Positions 49,695 to 63,052 are shown, numbered from the stretch's first letter. The stretch: DNA of 64,000 nucleotides from Malus domestica (GCF_042453785.1 NC_091661.1:25845501-25909500), one strand, 5' to 3'. Numbers and translations are program-made. The notes: generated by a model from the letters alone, not told the origin.

Positions 49695-52600
49695 ATGGCC
49701 ACGCGATCCTTATGGAGAGCCACGAAGCTCGCGCTGTCGGCGACCGCCCTCATCGGCGGCGGTGCGGCGGCGGCGGATGTCGCCACCTCCGACGACCCCG
49801 CCATGACTTACAAGCTCTACAGCACTGTTCCCCCACGCCTTGTTCGCGGCGCCGTGACAGCCGCTGCCATCGCCTTCGGTAAGTCCCACTCCGCCTCATA
49901 ACCTCTGCGTTTTCTCCAAGCAATGTCAATTCTAGGGTTTAGGGCTTACAATACGTCGCCGTTTCGAAGTTGAAATCATTCAATCGAGCATTAATAACTC
50001 AGCTTTAGCTTAATTAATCCGATTTGTTAAATTTAAGTGAAAATTCGATTCTAATGGAGTTCCGAAATTGCTTGTATGTAATCAGATTATGAGTACTCAC
50101 TGTTGGGGCTTCCTGAAGGAAGCAATGAGAGGGAAAAAGCTAAGCATGAAGTTCACCTCAGGTCTGCGCTTAAACTTCAAGAATTGTGTTTCAAAAATGG
50201 AGGAATATATATCAAGCTCGGTCAGCATCTCGGGCAGCTGGTAAGCTTTCGAATTCAAATTTGAAATGATCAATCAGAATTCGGAAGAGTATGGGAGCTG
50301 ATTATTTTTTCGTTAATTCGATTTTATACAGGAATACTTGGTACCTCAAGAGTATGTCCAGACAATGAGGGAGTCCATGTTGAACAAATGTCCGGTTTCT
50401 TCGTACGAACAAGTGCATGAAGTCATCAAAAAAGAGCTCGGAGATAGTCCCGATAAAGTATGTGATATTGGTTGTAGGGGTTTATGATTAAGCTCTCGCA
50501 AATGCTCGATATTTTATTAGCTTACTTATAGGTTTTGATCATTATTTTCTTTGATGAATGCAGATATTTTCTGAATTTGATCCTGTTCCAATAGCAAGTG
50601 CTTCCCTTGCACAAGTCCATATTGCTCGCGATCACAATGGCGAAAAAGTGGCTGTGAAGGTCACCGTTGTCAATTTTATAAGGGTTTTACTGCTAGGTGC
50701 AATCAAGTAGTCGTTTGGATTTATTCAACTTTTAAAACATGCATCTTTCTTATCAGAATTTTCTTTCTTGGCCCAAATAATTTTCAATTTTCAGGTTCAG
50801 CACACTCACATGACAGATACTGCAGCTGCGGACTGTGCTACTGTGAACTTTATTGTGAACACCCTGCACCAGATTTTTCCTTCTTTTGATTACAGGTAGT
50901 TCTAGGAAACCTGTTGTACCTGTTTATTTTCTTGTCTAGTTACTAGTTGACAAGATAATGAACACCATGCTAATCTTACTGACAAGCAGATATGTTATGG
51001 TACTAATTGCTGTATTTTCATTCTTGCTTTCATGAACAGGTGGTTGATTGAGGAGATGCGGGAAAGTTTACCCAAGGTAATTTGTTTCAATTTCTCTAAC
51101 CCTTGATTGGCTTCTTCATAACCTTGTAGAAATATACGTCTACAATATGTCTAATTGTCTATTAGTAACTTTTATATGTCCATAAATTCTTTTTGGCACA
51201 AAATGTTTGTTTCCTTCCTTATATGCCACTGTAGCGATAGAAAAACACGTGGAGTTTGGACCTTAGCTTGACGCGTGTAATAATTCTCTATCATACAAAT
51301 ATGTGCTGCGTAGTAGTTTCAACTTTCAATAGATGTGTTGTCATTTGTTTGCATGTGATTGTGGAAATCAGGAACTGGATTTTATAAACGAGGCCAAGAA
51401 CAGTGAGAAATGCTTGGAAAACTTTCAGAAGTTCTCTCCTCATATTGCAGCTTATGTATATGCGCCAAAGGTGTATTGGAGTTTAAGTACCTCAAAGTTA
51501 TTGACCATGGAATACATAGATGGTGCACAAGTAAATGATGTGAAGACCATCAAAAGACTCGGAATGCGCCCTGATGAAGTTGCAAGGCTAGTAAGTCCAT
51601 GAGTTACATGTCATGTTTTTACAATCTATGTTAGACAATCATGTTGTAAAAATACTGATTGCCCATTTAAAACTACATACTCTTTCTTCTAAACAATCCC
51701 ATTGACCATAAGTTGACCACAGAAGTAGGTCCGTAATATGACTGCATACTGATTTTATTTTATTTTTGAGAATAGACTGCATATTGATTTGACTGCAAAT
51801 GAATTAAGATTTTAGGACATTGGAACCACAACTTTGGGTCTATGGTTTAAGGTTGCGGCTAAAACATAGACTGTCCACAAAGGCTGGTTTTGGATGCCTG
51901 TTCCCTTGTGTGATTCATTATTTGTTTACGTGTTAAGGATATCAAACAATGGACCACAAAAAGGAAAATAACTTATGCTTCATCTCCCCTCCCTTATAAA
52001 GATGTGTAATTTAGCGAGAAAAAAAGAAGTAAGATTGGATGTACTTTTTGCAGGTTAGTGAATCTTTTGCAGAAATGATGTTCAAACACGGGTTTGTGCA
52101 TTGTGACCCCCATGCTGCCAACTTGTTAGTTCGTCCTCGGCCTGGTAGTGGAAAGAGCTTTCTAGGTGAGAAACTACTTTGTTGTAGAGGCTATCATTTG
52201 AGAATTTTTATAGTAGTGGCTATCATTTGAGAATTTTTATAGTACTTTGCTTTCTATGGTAACCACAACTAGAAGTAAACCATGACCTAGTTCTATGGTA
52301 TTATGATATTCAACTCCATTTGTTTGAGAGCTAGTTGGCCGGTCATCTTCATGATATCTTATCATGCTATGCTTGTGGGTCACAAGGATGATTGTAATGC
52401 TGCTGATAAACTGTTTGGTAGTATATTTGTGTATTTCTCAATCATATTTGGGGTCTTCAAGACTCACTGTTGTGCATAAGGTGCCACAAGTTGCTGTGTA
52501 CTTGTGGTCGTAATAGTAAAGCACAATATATGCAGACCTTCAAGACTCACTTAATTATTTTCCCTGACTTCTCATGTACAGGAAAGAAAGAACCACAATT

Positions 52601-53801
52601 GATACTTCTAGACCATGGTCTGTATAAAGTTCTTGACTCCGAGACCAGAACTAACTATGCTGCACTATGGAAGGTACACCATTGCTTTTCTTGAGTTAGT
52701 TTTCTTCCATATTGTAGCAACTTACTTTGCTGCATTCTCTAAGTTATTATGATTGTTGCAGGCATTGATTTTTTCTGATGCCAATGCAATAAAAGAATAT
52801 AGTGCAAAATTAGGTGCTGGAGAGGACTTGTATGCATTATTTGCAGGGATTCTTACCATGAGGCCTTGGGATAGGGTCATTGACCCAGCCATTGATCATT
52901 TGATTATACAAGGCACTGAAAGCGACCGTTCCGAACTGCAGGTGAGCTCTTGCAGTTATATAAGAGCTTTTGCCTGATTTATATGCTGTTACTGTGTTGC
53001 TGATAAGTTCTTTTGTGTATTGGGACTTTTTTCACTGACCAAAAGCGACTTACTTTGGAGCGTTGCACTTGCAATTAAGTTCTTTTGTTATGTGATTGAT
53101 GTTGTTGGTATATAATCATACTTTACTTCTCTCACTGCTTGAATGTCCCTCTGTTTCATTTTCAGATGTATGCTTCTCAGTATTTTTCTCAAATCTCACA
53201 GCTTTTGAGGAGGTTGCCGCGCGAGATTCTTTTAATGCTGAAGACAAATGATTGTTTGCGATCAGTTAGCAATGCTCTGGTATTGCTTTGCTGTTATTTC
53301 TTTTGCTGATACCATTGAAAACCTGGTTATAGTAAGATGAGCATGTTTTTCTTATACTGCTGTTGAATACACGTAGCATTTTTTGCCTTCTGCATAAGCT
53401 GTATGTCAAACATCCTTACCATGCACCCATTGAGTTTTAACTATATAGCTTTGTAATCTTAAATTTGTCAAATTATGCGAGTCAGATTTCAGTTGTTGCA
53501 GAAAAATTAACTTAAGCATCTATCATAAGGGAGCTGTTTTCTATTTTAAAATTTTTTAATTTTTGAGCTCGAACCTGAAATGCTTCTCAAACAGTTGCAG
53601 GTACCTTCTCTTGAGACATTCATGATCATTGGAAGGGTTTCTTCTGAAGCCATCATTGAGGCAAAACTATCACAAAAGAGATCCTTCCTACGTTGGTTGA
53701 GTGCTTGGTTAGACAGAATCATATTAGAAGTTCGACTTTTTACAATTCAAGTAGCATTGTGGCTTATACGGGGAAGGAGAGCTTTATCTTGGGAAATCTG
53801 A
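49695..53801 (+). CDS. ABC1/ADCK1-like atypical protein kinase
   Basis: An ABC1 (UbiB/COQ8) family atypical kinase, probably mitochondrial, most like animal ADCK1 and the Arabidopsis ATH9-type protein. The twelve exons are 49695-49878, 50086-50240, 50332-50457, 50564-50659, 50795-50895, 51040-51076, 51372-51590, 52054-52165, 52582-52673, 52762-52941, 53166-53279 and 53595-53801. They give 1623 bp and 540 residues (ADCK1 is about 530), with all phases consistent. Hallmarks seen are KLGQ (105-108), the Ala-rich loop ASASLAQVH (166-174), VAVK with Lys187, [10 protein letters not shown] (234-243), the catalytic-loop HCDPHAAN (322-329) and the metal-binding DHG (354-356). The N-terminus has a short Arg-containing segment followed by an Ala-rich hydrophobic run, which fits targeting or a membrane anchor. 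Family members act in quinone and lipid homeostasis. The substrate of this subgroup is unknown. The start at 49695 was chosen as the first in-frame ATG. The last acceptor could instead be six bases later. Confidence 0.93.
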
Positions 53802-55902
53802 GAAGATACTGCAGAAACACAATTTCTTTGACTTGCGAACTCAGGAAACCCAAAGTTTGGTGAAATTATGGTTACTTCTTTGTTCATTACCCAAAAATGG
53901 GCATACACATTCTTTGTCTCCATAGATCAAGCCGCTTCATCTACAAGCGGGGTCTCTGAAAATGGATTGACAGGTGATTTTTTATCGCAACAGAAGGAAT
54001 AAATGATTTGTATTGTATCTTTTTCGTTTTATACGTAATTATTCTCAATGTCCTCTGGAATCTGATCTATGTTTAGAAACCCTTTGATGGGAGAACTGTA
54101 TATCGGAAGCAGATTATTTGCTAGAGATATTAGTTACAAACTTATATGCACAGAGAGATTTTAAACTTTTGAACCGATTCTTTCACAAATGAGTTGTACA
54201 TTACATTCTTATTTGGATAATAAAGCTTCTTGAGTTACTCATATGAGTTATATCTTGACCTCATCCGTATTCTGGTTGTCGAAAACACACATGAACCAGG
54301 TGTTCTATGCAGTGTGCCCAAATCCCTTGCTTCACAACATGCTTCTTAAATGCGAAGGCTCCATGGCAAAGGGGTTGTTTGGCTGCAGACTGAGGTAAGC
54401 CTCTTGAATGCCTAGCATGCATATGAGTAGTGCTTGGATTTGGCAATGCTAGGATCAGTCGACTCTGTGTGCGCCGAACTTGGTCATTCATGCCTGTGGA
54501 GCCCACAAAGCAGGAACGGCCAGAATCAACGCACATACGCGACCGATCTTAGCACAGTAGCAGTCCGCATCCTAACATTGACCATGTCCATTGCTGGAAT
54601 AAGTGGTTGGTTTTATTTAATTTTCAGCAGTGTCCATGTTATTTAGGAATGGTAACTATAGGGAATGGATGGGAATAAATGCCACTTCTGATAGTAGTTG
54701 GTTTATTAATTCCGGTAGGTGTTATTGCCTTATTACCCCCTTTTCCAATCGTTTCCAATCGTTGTCCTAGCGACTAAACTTCAACTAAACTATTGTCAAT
54801 TGCTACTTTTCTTTGCTTATAAATTTTTTGGTTGAGTGTGAATTATAGACCCTTTTGGATTGTGAACATTGGCAACAAGAAGTGCACACTTTTGCTTCAC
54901 CCTTCCATGGAAGTGTAACCTCCAAAGAAAACGACCGCAACTTTGATCGGTCCATGCTATACTTAGGTCAGTTGGAATTGCTTTGGTAGGAAACACTTTT
55001 CCTTATTTATGTCAGGCACTGCTAGAAGGGTTTTTCAGTATTTGAAAGCGCTTTTAGTCATTCCTACGATTTCCAATTCGGACCCTGGTTGTTTCCGTCT
55101 AACATTTATGATTTCCCTAGCAGAGAAGTACAAGGTCAGTGCTTGGTAGATATCGTACGTTGGGTATTGAAATCTTTGTTTGGTTGATAGTTGGTATTTG
55201 TTTGAAATTGAATATTACAACTAGATACCCAAGTCCCCATAAAAAAAACAGATGATAGTAAAGAAGATGAAACAAGTCATAAATGGGAAGGGCTGGATGG
55301 TCGGCCAAGTTTGGTGGCCTATTTGGTATTTACCAGCTTCACCTTCTTTTACGTACCTACGTCAGATTGCTTTTATTTTTCATTGTTATGAGATTTCTTC
55401 TAACTATAAGCATTTTTTGACAACTAAAATCGCTATTGAATGTGTTCTGGCTCTTAAAAGCACTTTCTAAAAAAGTATGGGCTCATAAGTGTTTTTAAAA
55501 TGACTGGAAGGGTTATAGGTAGAAGTGCCTTTAGGTTTCAAAAACATTTGAAGTGCGTTTTGGAAGAAACATCAGTTATATACTTTTTGCCAGAAGCATT
55601 TGAAGTGTTTCTCCTAAACTCACTTGCATTTTTATTAAGGATTAGTTTCAAAAACACTTTTATCAAAAGTGCGTTAAGTTATTTTAAAAGTACTTTTTAA
55701 TTTAGTTAAAGGCTATATCCTAAAGTGTTGGCCTGCCTCTATAAATAATAAAATAGGTGAAATCATATTAACACACTAATTAGCAAACAATGAGAAGCTT
55801 TCATCTTAATAATGCAAGTTTGTGTTGTTTGCAATGCTCTATTTTGAGGTTTGTGTAGTTCTTTTTTATAAAAGTCGGTCGAGGAGAATGTATGTAACAA
55901 GG
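53802..55902. other. Intergenic DNA right of the kinase gene
   Basis: The first 350 bp should hold the kinase 3' UTR. No other gene is supported. The area 55030-55690 has low-complexity repeats of the type aagtgctttt/aaaagcactt. Confidence 0.4.
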
Positions 55903-56025
55903 ATGGGGCAGTGATTTGGAGAGGGAAAGTGACTTGTATGGGCAAATAATTAAGTCTTTTGCCTAACCTTCATGTGAGGGGCAGTGATTTGGAGAGGGAA
56001 AGTGACTTGTATGGGCAAATAAACA
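55903..56025 (+). repeat. Direct repeat of about 73 bp
   Basis: The block ggggcagtgatttggagagg through tgtatgggcaaata occurs at about 55906 and again at 55979, identical over some 44 bp. Confidence 0.8.
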
Positions 56026-56625
56026 AGTGTCATATGAGGGAACTATCTTCCATTTCTATAATTTTGTGGCATAATGTGAATACTAGTCAATTATTTTCGT
56101 GAGAAAACTACGCTAAAAACAATAACGGGAAAATATTAGGGAGGGAGAGCTTGAGTTGAAACTTTTTAATTTAAAACTATAGACTTAATTATTTGGTACT
56201 CTTTAAAAAGAGCTAGAAGTGTATATCGGTTGTAAAATACTTTAAGTACTTTTTTAACAAGTATATAGGCTCCTTTTAGTCCAAGTTTATACAAAATCCA
56301 TCTCCGATCAAGAGTCAAAATAAGTATGCTAAAAAGAATCAGGCTTAAATTTAGCCAAAGGTTGGATACCTATACCAAGCCCTCAAGCCCCTCGACAGGC
56401 TCCAACGCGTACATTCCAAACTAAAGATTTAGTCGGATGAAAAATATAATTCTACAATATTGTCTTCTTTTTTTATCACAAGATATATATTTAAATGTAA
56501 TCAAAGTCGAACATCGCCACCCACCTTAGCGGCCAATACATTGGATACCTAACTGGGTTCGAAACGATCCCATTGATACCTAGCACCTTCCTTGGGTTGG
56601 TTTGGTATTGCTGTCCTTTAAAAAA
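56026..56625. other. AT-rich intergenic DNA
   Basis: No gene or element is recognised. Confidence 0.4.
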
Positions 56626-56779
56626 AAGAAAACTAATGAAAATGACTTGAAAACTTTGAGTTTTAATGATAAGGATAAAATAAAGGGTAAAGTGAATAGT
56701 ACAATGATTGATTTTTTAGTGTAAAAATGTGGTTTTTCGTTAAAGTGAACAGTACCATGTGCTTTTCGTTAAAGTTCAT
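56626..56779 (+). mobile_element. MITE family A, complete copy
   Basis: A 154-bp copy flanked by the 9-bp repeat TTTAAAAAA (56617-56625 and 56780-56788). Because the repeat is low complexity, the exact border is uncertain by a base or two. Confidence 0.8.
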
Positions 56780-56784
56780 TTTAA

Positions 56785-57085
56785 AAAAAGCTGCTTCTGC
56801 TGTGTTGTGAGAATAAGCGGCTGTGAAATAAAGTTGTAGAGTATTTGGTAAACTTTTTTGTAAAAATGTTTTTGAAAAAAAAAAACAGTATTATAGTGTT
56901 TGGTGAACTTTTATGTAAAACATATGTGAAAAAAAGCCGGCTTTTCAAAGTTGGGTTTTGCAGCTTCTTGTTTTTGGCTTTTTTTCACCCAAAACTGTGA
57001 AAAAAAACTGAAGCTGAATGTTTACCAAATACAAAAAAAAAACTAGGAGCTTTTTTTTATACCAGTTTTTTTCAGAATGATCTCA
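56785..57085. repeat. Possible second MITE with poly-purine ends
   Basis: Blocks of gctgcttctgctgtg at the left and aactgaagctgaatgtttac / taggagctttttttta at the right are roughly inverted, around repeats of gtatttggtaaacttttttg. Non-coding; class not resolved. Confidence 0.4.
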
Positions 57086-57619
57086 GTACCAAACCAAGCC
57101 TGGGAAACATAAGCACCCACTACATGTGCACCCTCATTACAACATCGGGGAACAACACGAAACACCGTCTTGAGAAGCCAAGATGCCTTCATCGATGCGT
57201 CTTGACCGGAGATGACCTAACGGAATTAACCAAGGGCTATGTATAGCCTTCCATGACGGGAGATGGCCTGACGGAATTAACCTTGTTTCTCTTTCTTTGG
57301 TTGTAACTCCGTTCCTCCCCACAACGTAATTACCATAACGGTTTTGTCATGACTCATCATGTCGTTACTCCTTTTATATACGAACAGTACAACCCCAAAT
57401 AAAAAACAAAATTACGAGGAACATTGATTGCGACAACCCACTAATTACATAACATCATTTGCTTGCACCCAGCTGCCCACCAAACCAAACTATTTCAGAG
57501 TAAACTCCGAGGTCGTCCTAGTCCTCCTCCTGCTCTTTACTCTTCCTACCAATTCCTCGTATTCTTCCTCCTCTTCTCCCTCCTCGTACATTCCCGTGCT
57601 TTTAGAGAGAGGGAGAGAG
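57086..57619 (+). promoter_or_regulatory. Upstream region of the GDSL esterase gene
   Basis: A candidate TATA box (TTTATATA) lies near 57374-57381. The segment 57520-57610 is CT-rich and then GA-rich (gagagagggagagaga) immediately before the start codon. A short direct repeat (gggagatg.cctaacggaattaacc) lies at 57210-57285. Confidence 0.4.
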
Positions 57620-60270
57620 ATGGTCGGACCGGCAAGGCCCTTGTTTGTTCTGTTCGGATCCTCCATTGTTCAGATGAGCTACGACGTCGGCGGTTGGGGC
57701 GCAATTCTTGCCGATATCTACTCTCGTAGAGTTCTGTCTCTCTCACTCTCCCCACCTTTTTTGTTCTAATTTGGGTCGTCATTTTTCGCTGCGAAAATCA
57801 AGAAACAAGTCTAAAGTTGCAATCTTTGGGTTCATTTTGCTGATTGGGTTTGTGATTTTTTGTAGGCAGACATATTGGTGCGTGGTTACTTTGGTTGGAA
57901 TTCACGGCGTGCTGTAAATGTCCTTGATCAAGTCTTTCCCAAGGTAATTATGCTTTTTTAGCTGAGAAGTTGCTTGTCTTTTCTGTATGTGTTTGTCAAG
58001 GAAAAGTAATTTAGTGATTTGAACCCGCCTTTTTAGTCCCTCCACTCGTTGTGAGTGCTACTGCAGAGAAAGATTTTTAAAATATTCGATTTGGAGTGTA
58101 CACGGTTAAACTTGGAGTGCGAAAATCGCTACCTTTCGAGAATATGGTAAACCAACAAAAATCTTTGTTAAAGAGAAACAAGAGATGGGTTTGTTTGTGT
58201 TGAGGAGTAGATTATCTCATTCTCTTTATATTAAAGTAATTTAGAATACCGTCTCGTAAAAAGGAACATGTGTGTCGAAGATTATATTGCTTGTTTGTAC
58301 TCTTATTCCTTAATAAATGGCATGTTTTTGGGCGTTAATATTATAAGATTGCAAACTTAGATATTTTATTTGTTTATACTTTCATTTAGGCATTTTTTTG
58401 GGTCAAATATTTATGCTTCAATAAAGTACACGGTGGTCTGACTCCAATGTTGCATTTGTGTTTTTGTTATAGGATGCCGCTGTAAAACCTTCTTTGGTGA
58501 TAGTTTATTTTGGTGGTAATGATTCTATGGGGCCTCATCCATCCGGCCTTGGCCCTCATGTCCCGCTTCCTGAATACGTCGAGAACATGAGAAAGATTGC
58601 AATTCATCTGAAGGTAGTTTCTTCATCTATGTTAAGATACATGCCTTTGAATTTCTGAACCATCTGTTACATGAATTCCATTTCGGCATCTATTGTTTTT
58701 CCTAGGCTCCACCGAAATTGTTGTTTGCATTGTTCGGAAGTAGACATAACGGAATCAACCGTTTATTTAGCATATCACAAGTCTCTAATGCGAATGGAAG
58801 CTTAAACAAGTAGCCAAATTTGTTTTCAGGAAACAATAGGGGTCGATTTTTGAACACTTGAGAACGATAATTATCCAGAATCATGTATCTTTTATGTGGT
58901 TGCAGTAATTCGATTCTGGTTTTGTTGCATATGTGTTTCCTGTAGGGTCATCCTCAAACAAAAGAATAATGTGCTTGCATATCTAAGTGAAAATATTGAT
59001 GCATTCTAACACGGTATATTTGATAACCAGAGCCTTTCAGATTCAACGCGGATCATCTTTCTTAGTTGTCCTCCAGTGAATGAGACCTTAATTAATGGAA
59101 GCTCAAGGTACTCAGATGCAACTCTTGTGTTTATAGTTAACCTTATCATATGTCTATGGCAGTGTCCCTCATATCATTTTTCTCCTCTTTAAAAGCAGCG
59201 GGATTTTCAGTGAGATTATAAGAACCAACGAGTTATGCCAACAGTATTCAGAAGCTTGTATAAAGCTGTGCCAGGAAATCAATGTCCCATTTGTTGATCT
59301 TTTCACTGCATGTCAGAGAAAAGATGACTGGAGAAATGCTTGTTTTACGTATGTTAACTTGGCCCTTTCGCTCTCTCATTTTTGTTATCTGTTTTGACAT
59401 TTGTATCATTTGCTTTAAATCATCAATTTTCCCTGCCTAATATCTTAGCGTCCTCATGTACTGGATAAGTTATATATATACTTCTGAATCATCAATTGCT
59501 TAGTCCCCTGATATACCTTGCGTATAATATTTTAGCTAGTATGGTCATATATGTAATATGTAATGGAGCGATGATTTATATAGACGATTAGCCATAACCT
59601 GTACGGTTGATTTGCTATTACAAATTTACACATTCATGCATCTTGCATTCTTGCTACATGTTTGCTTTTCAGCACACGTATTCAAGCCCTTGGTTGATTC
59701 AGTTGTGAAGATTTTGTTTTTTCAGTTAATAGCTCATACACTAACAAATCCATACATTCGGGAAGAAAACACTTAATATCCTCTCCTCAGATAGGGTTTC
59801 CATCCTCCATCCATCGCGAGTAAATGTCTAGATGATTTTTGTCATATGGTAGTCGTTACGAACCAATTCAAAGTAGCGATGAAATACCATGATCACCGTT
59901 CAGATATCTCTTTGAGATGTATTCCTTCCGCTTTTTCCCGGAGGAGAGTACGGTGTCATTCTGCATCTTTATACTGAACCCCGCCATTAAAGTAGTTTAG
60001 CTTTGAAATAAATCTCTCTTAATTTTTTTAACGTATCTCCGCTTATCTTTTTCCAGAGACGGGATTCATTTTTCAGCAGAAGGGAGCAAAGTAGTGGTGG
60101 AAGAGATACTCAAGGTACTGAGAGAAGCTGACTGGAAGCCAAGTTTGCACTGGAAATCAATGCCGATAGAATTTTCAGAGGATTCACCGGATGATCTCGT
60201 TGCTGCTGACGGAAAGACAACGTTAAATCCTTCCAGCTGGACTTATTACAGGGAGATTCAGTGGGACTAG
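57620..60270 (+). CDS. CPRD49: GDSL esterase, CPRD49/IAH1 type
   Basis: An SGNH-fold ester hydrolase similar to cowpea/Arabidopsis CPRD49 and yeast isoamyl acetate esterase IAH1. The exons are 57620-57730, 57866-57943, 58473-58613, 59031-59107, 59199-59348 and 60057-60270, giving 771 bp and 256 residues. Catalytic blocks seen are LFGSSIVQ with the likely nucleophile Ser15, block II Gly47 (RGYFGWNSR), block III GGND with Asn79, and block V DGIH with Asp187 and His190. There is no signal peptide, so it is probably cytosolic, as in IAH1-type proteins. The first intron uses an unusual donor, GTTCTG; it was chosen because it alone keeps the frame and the family sequence YSRRADI. The natural substrate is unknown. 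The gene is complete, including the C-terminal segment after block V. Confidence 0.92.
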
Positions 60271-60770
60271 TTCGCTGAAGGGGAATGATTTCCGCACTCT
60301 TTCTTTTTCCTCTAGCCTTTAGAATCAATTGACAGCAACAAGTGGAGGCAGAAGGACACAAAGGAAGTGCGAAAATCACTACCCTTGCGGAATCGTGTTT
60401 CACCGGCGTTCCCATGGTGGAGCTCTGCCATCGAAGGTTGAAGTATGTAATGAAAGCCGAAAATAAAGGAGGGGTTGAAGTATTTTATGCACATTGGTAA
60501 TTATATTGAGGTATTGGAACCACTGGTGAATACTTTGTTATAACTTCTTTTGTTGAAGCATTGTGAAGTTAATATAAATAGCCCAAAAGATTTATTTAAA
60601 ACTCAATCATGAAAATTAAAACAAAAACCTAATTTCATTTGTGTTTTTTAGAAAATGGAGTCTAAATAAATAAATTTCGGAAAATATACATAATCTCTAT
60701 AAAGTTTACTAGAATTCATATCTTTCTTGCTTGGGAGCCTCCCGATATTGGATGGTGAGAGCTTAGGGCG
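60271..60770 (+). other. GDSL esterase 3' flank
   Basis: The 3' UTR probably ends near 60580. No further gene is supported. Confidence 0.4.
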
Positions 60771-60892
60771 TGTTTACGTATCCGTAATAATCAGAATGTG
60801 GAATTGAATTCCGATTCTGACTTCTCCTCATTCCAATTCCTCCTCAATTCAATTCATCTTATTTTCATTACCGTTACGTAAACGTGCCATTA
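60771..60892. mobile_element. Small inverted-repeat element
   Basis: The left end gggcgtgtttacgta and right end ttacgtaaacgtgcc are inverted copies, with a core of about 90 bp (tggaattgaattccgattct is itself palindromic). The size and structure fit a MITE, and TTA occurs next to both ends. Confidence 0.65.
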
Positions 60893-61194
60893 ATGTTGAT
60901 GGTTGGGGGAATTTTCTGCTAATTTGGGTAGGAACAAGTTATTAAGGCAAAGATTTGGAGTTTGTAGTTTGGCCTTAAGCTCACTTTGGACAAAGGTGTC
61001 TTTAGACTTATTATTTAGATGGATTAAGTGGGTGCGGTCAACTTGATTAAGCAAAATATGGCACATGATTTTCACCTCTCCATACAATTTTGAGCAGCTG
61101 CAAAAATACGATGGGTCAGCTGAAGCTTTATGGATCTGGGGTTGCATTTTCATGATCCTCCTATGTGGATTGGAATGGTGTTGATGGATGATTG

Positions 61195-61640
61195 CTTAGG
61201 AATCTCCAAGGCTCGGTTTTTCTGTTATCATGTTGTTTTATAGTTTTTTTATTTTTATGTTTAATCCCTTATTTTATCTTAATTTTGTTTGGATGTTTAA
61301 TCCCTTATTTCATCTTAATTTTGTTTGGATGTTTAATCCCTTATTTTATCAAAAAGAGAGAGGACAGAAATGGTGAAACATTTAACATATATATTTTACA
61401 CTAAGGGAAGATAGGAGTTCGGCTAAACAATACAATGGGCAATCTAATTTGGTACTGAATTCGTCATTTCTGCCTAATATCTCCAAGGCTCGGTTTTTCT
61501 GTTACCATGTTGTTTTATAGTTTTTTTTTTTCGCTCAATGTTGTTTCTTAATTTTGTTTGGATGTTTAATCCCTTATTTTATCAAAAAGAGAGAGGGCAG
61601 AAATGGTGAAACATTTAACATATATATTTTACTCTAAGAG
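61195..61640 (+). repeat. Tandem duplication with internal 36-bp repeats
   Basis: The block atctccaaggctcggttttt occurs at 61202 and 61479. The blocks that follow (tggatgtttaatccctta, then gacagaaatggtgaaacatt or its variant) are repeated with a period of about 235-277 bp. Within the first copy a 36-bp unit starting gtttaatccc is present three times (61259, 61295 and 61331). The second copy has only one. Confidence 0.8.
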
Positions 61641-61780
61641 GAGATAGGAGTTCGGCTAAACAATATAATGGGCAACCTAATTTGATATTGAATTCGCCAT
61701 CCACAAGATTCGAACTTAAGACATCTTATTTACAAGTGAAGAAGAATATCACCAGACCGTAATACTAAGTGGCACAAACC
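61625..61780 (-). mobile_element. SINE, minus orientation; truncated twin at 61385-61468
   Basis: The order of blocks (tttactctaagaggagatag, ggcaacctaatttgatattg, aagattcgaacttaagacat, gaagaatatcaccagaccgt) is that of the SINE at 21419-21580. The minus strand carries the B-box-like sequence. The first half was copied by the tandem duplication, leaving a truncated twin. Confidence 0.7.
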
Positions 61781-62239
61781 CACTTGTTATGTTTGTTATT
61801 TTATATGTTTTTATTGAAAAAAAAATTAAAAAATCATTTTTAGTTTAACATAAAAAAGGTCAATTTGCGCTACGTGTGCCAAGAGAGAGATTTTTCCACA
61901 CGAGATGGTACATTATGTGTCCCTATATAAATGATAGATTATGTGTGTTAAAAGGTTAATAACTTAAAAATTAAAAAATTTCACCACTTGTGTAAAAAAT
62001 TGTGATGGTACACTATCTGTATTTCCGTCACAACTAAAAATCTCTGATGCCAAGAGACTAGATGATAAAATGGTAATGTCTATGACGAGACACGTGGTCA
62101 TTTAAAAGTTAAAGCCATCTCATTAATGAACATTCTACATAATGGTACACCGCATCACACTGGAGCATTTCATCTCTCAATATTTTTTAGTTTCCCTCCT
62201 TTTTATTTTTTGGATCGTCTTCTTCCCTCCCGTTTTGTT

Positions 62240-62240
<1 letters not shown>
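61781..62240. other. Upstream region of PSF3
   Basis: AT-rich. It should contain the PSF3 promoter. No clear TATA box was assigned. Confidence 0.35.

Positions 62241-62274
<34 letters not shown>
62241..62274 (+). repeat. CT microsatellite in the PSF3 leader
   Basis: About 16 CT repeats lie just upstream of a probable first leader exon that ends at 62323 (donor GTAAAT). Confidence 0.8.
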
Positions 62275-62277
<3 letters not shown>

Positions 62278-63052
62278 GGCCTCAGATTTCACCCCTGAAA
62301 CAGAGAGCGAAACAACAACCCAGGTAAATACTAGTATTTCTAACTCTATTCTTTAATTCCGCTGCGAATTATGCTCTTGTTTTTATTGGATTTTAGATCA
62401 TTTTATTTCCGAATTTTTGTCTCGCTATGTGAAGCTGTAGATTCATGGTTGGCCTGATCTGATTCTTGCTTTTGAAGCTAGTGTTAGTTGGATTTATATT
62501 TTCGACCAACTGGGTGTTTGTGGGTTTCGTTTCTTTTTTCAGAATTTTCTGTCTTTTCCTAAATTATCTGTACTTCTTCCATGAAATCAATAAGATGGGT
62601 TTGTTGCCTGCAACGTGTTTGTCAAAATGCTTCAGAGAGTTCATAACTTGTTGGTATCTGGAATCCTCTCGCTTTGGCAATTGTTGAAATAGGAAATCTT
62701 GAATCTGTTGGCTCAATATATCTGTAGAACCCAAATAGGCATTCTAACCCCAAATTTTGGTTTTCAAATACATCCCAAGTACTTATGTCACTGGAATATG
62801 GGAAATCCTATTCCGGAGCGGTTCAGATGGTTCAAAGATTTATGCTTTTGCAAAGTCAAAGATCGTTTATTAAACAAGAATGTGACAATTTTATGCCTAT
62901 GATTTGTTTGTCATTTTGGGTTTTGGTGGCTCGAGAGATGATAAGATTGGAAGGTTCAATTAGTAAGGTTTTTGAAATTGGTCTTTGTTGCTTCAGGAAT
63001 CTGTTTTGGAGAAGCAGGGGACGTTACAAGGAAAGTGGGATCTTTCCTGAAT

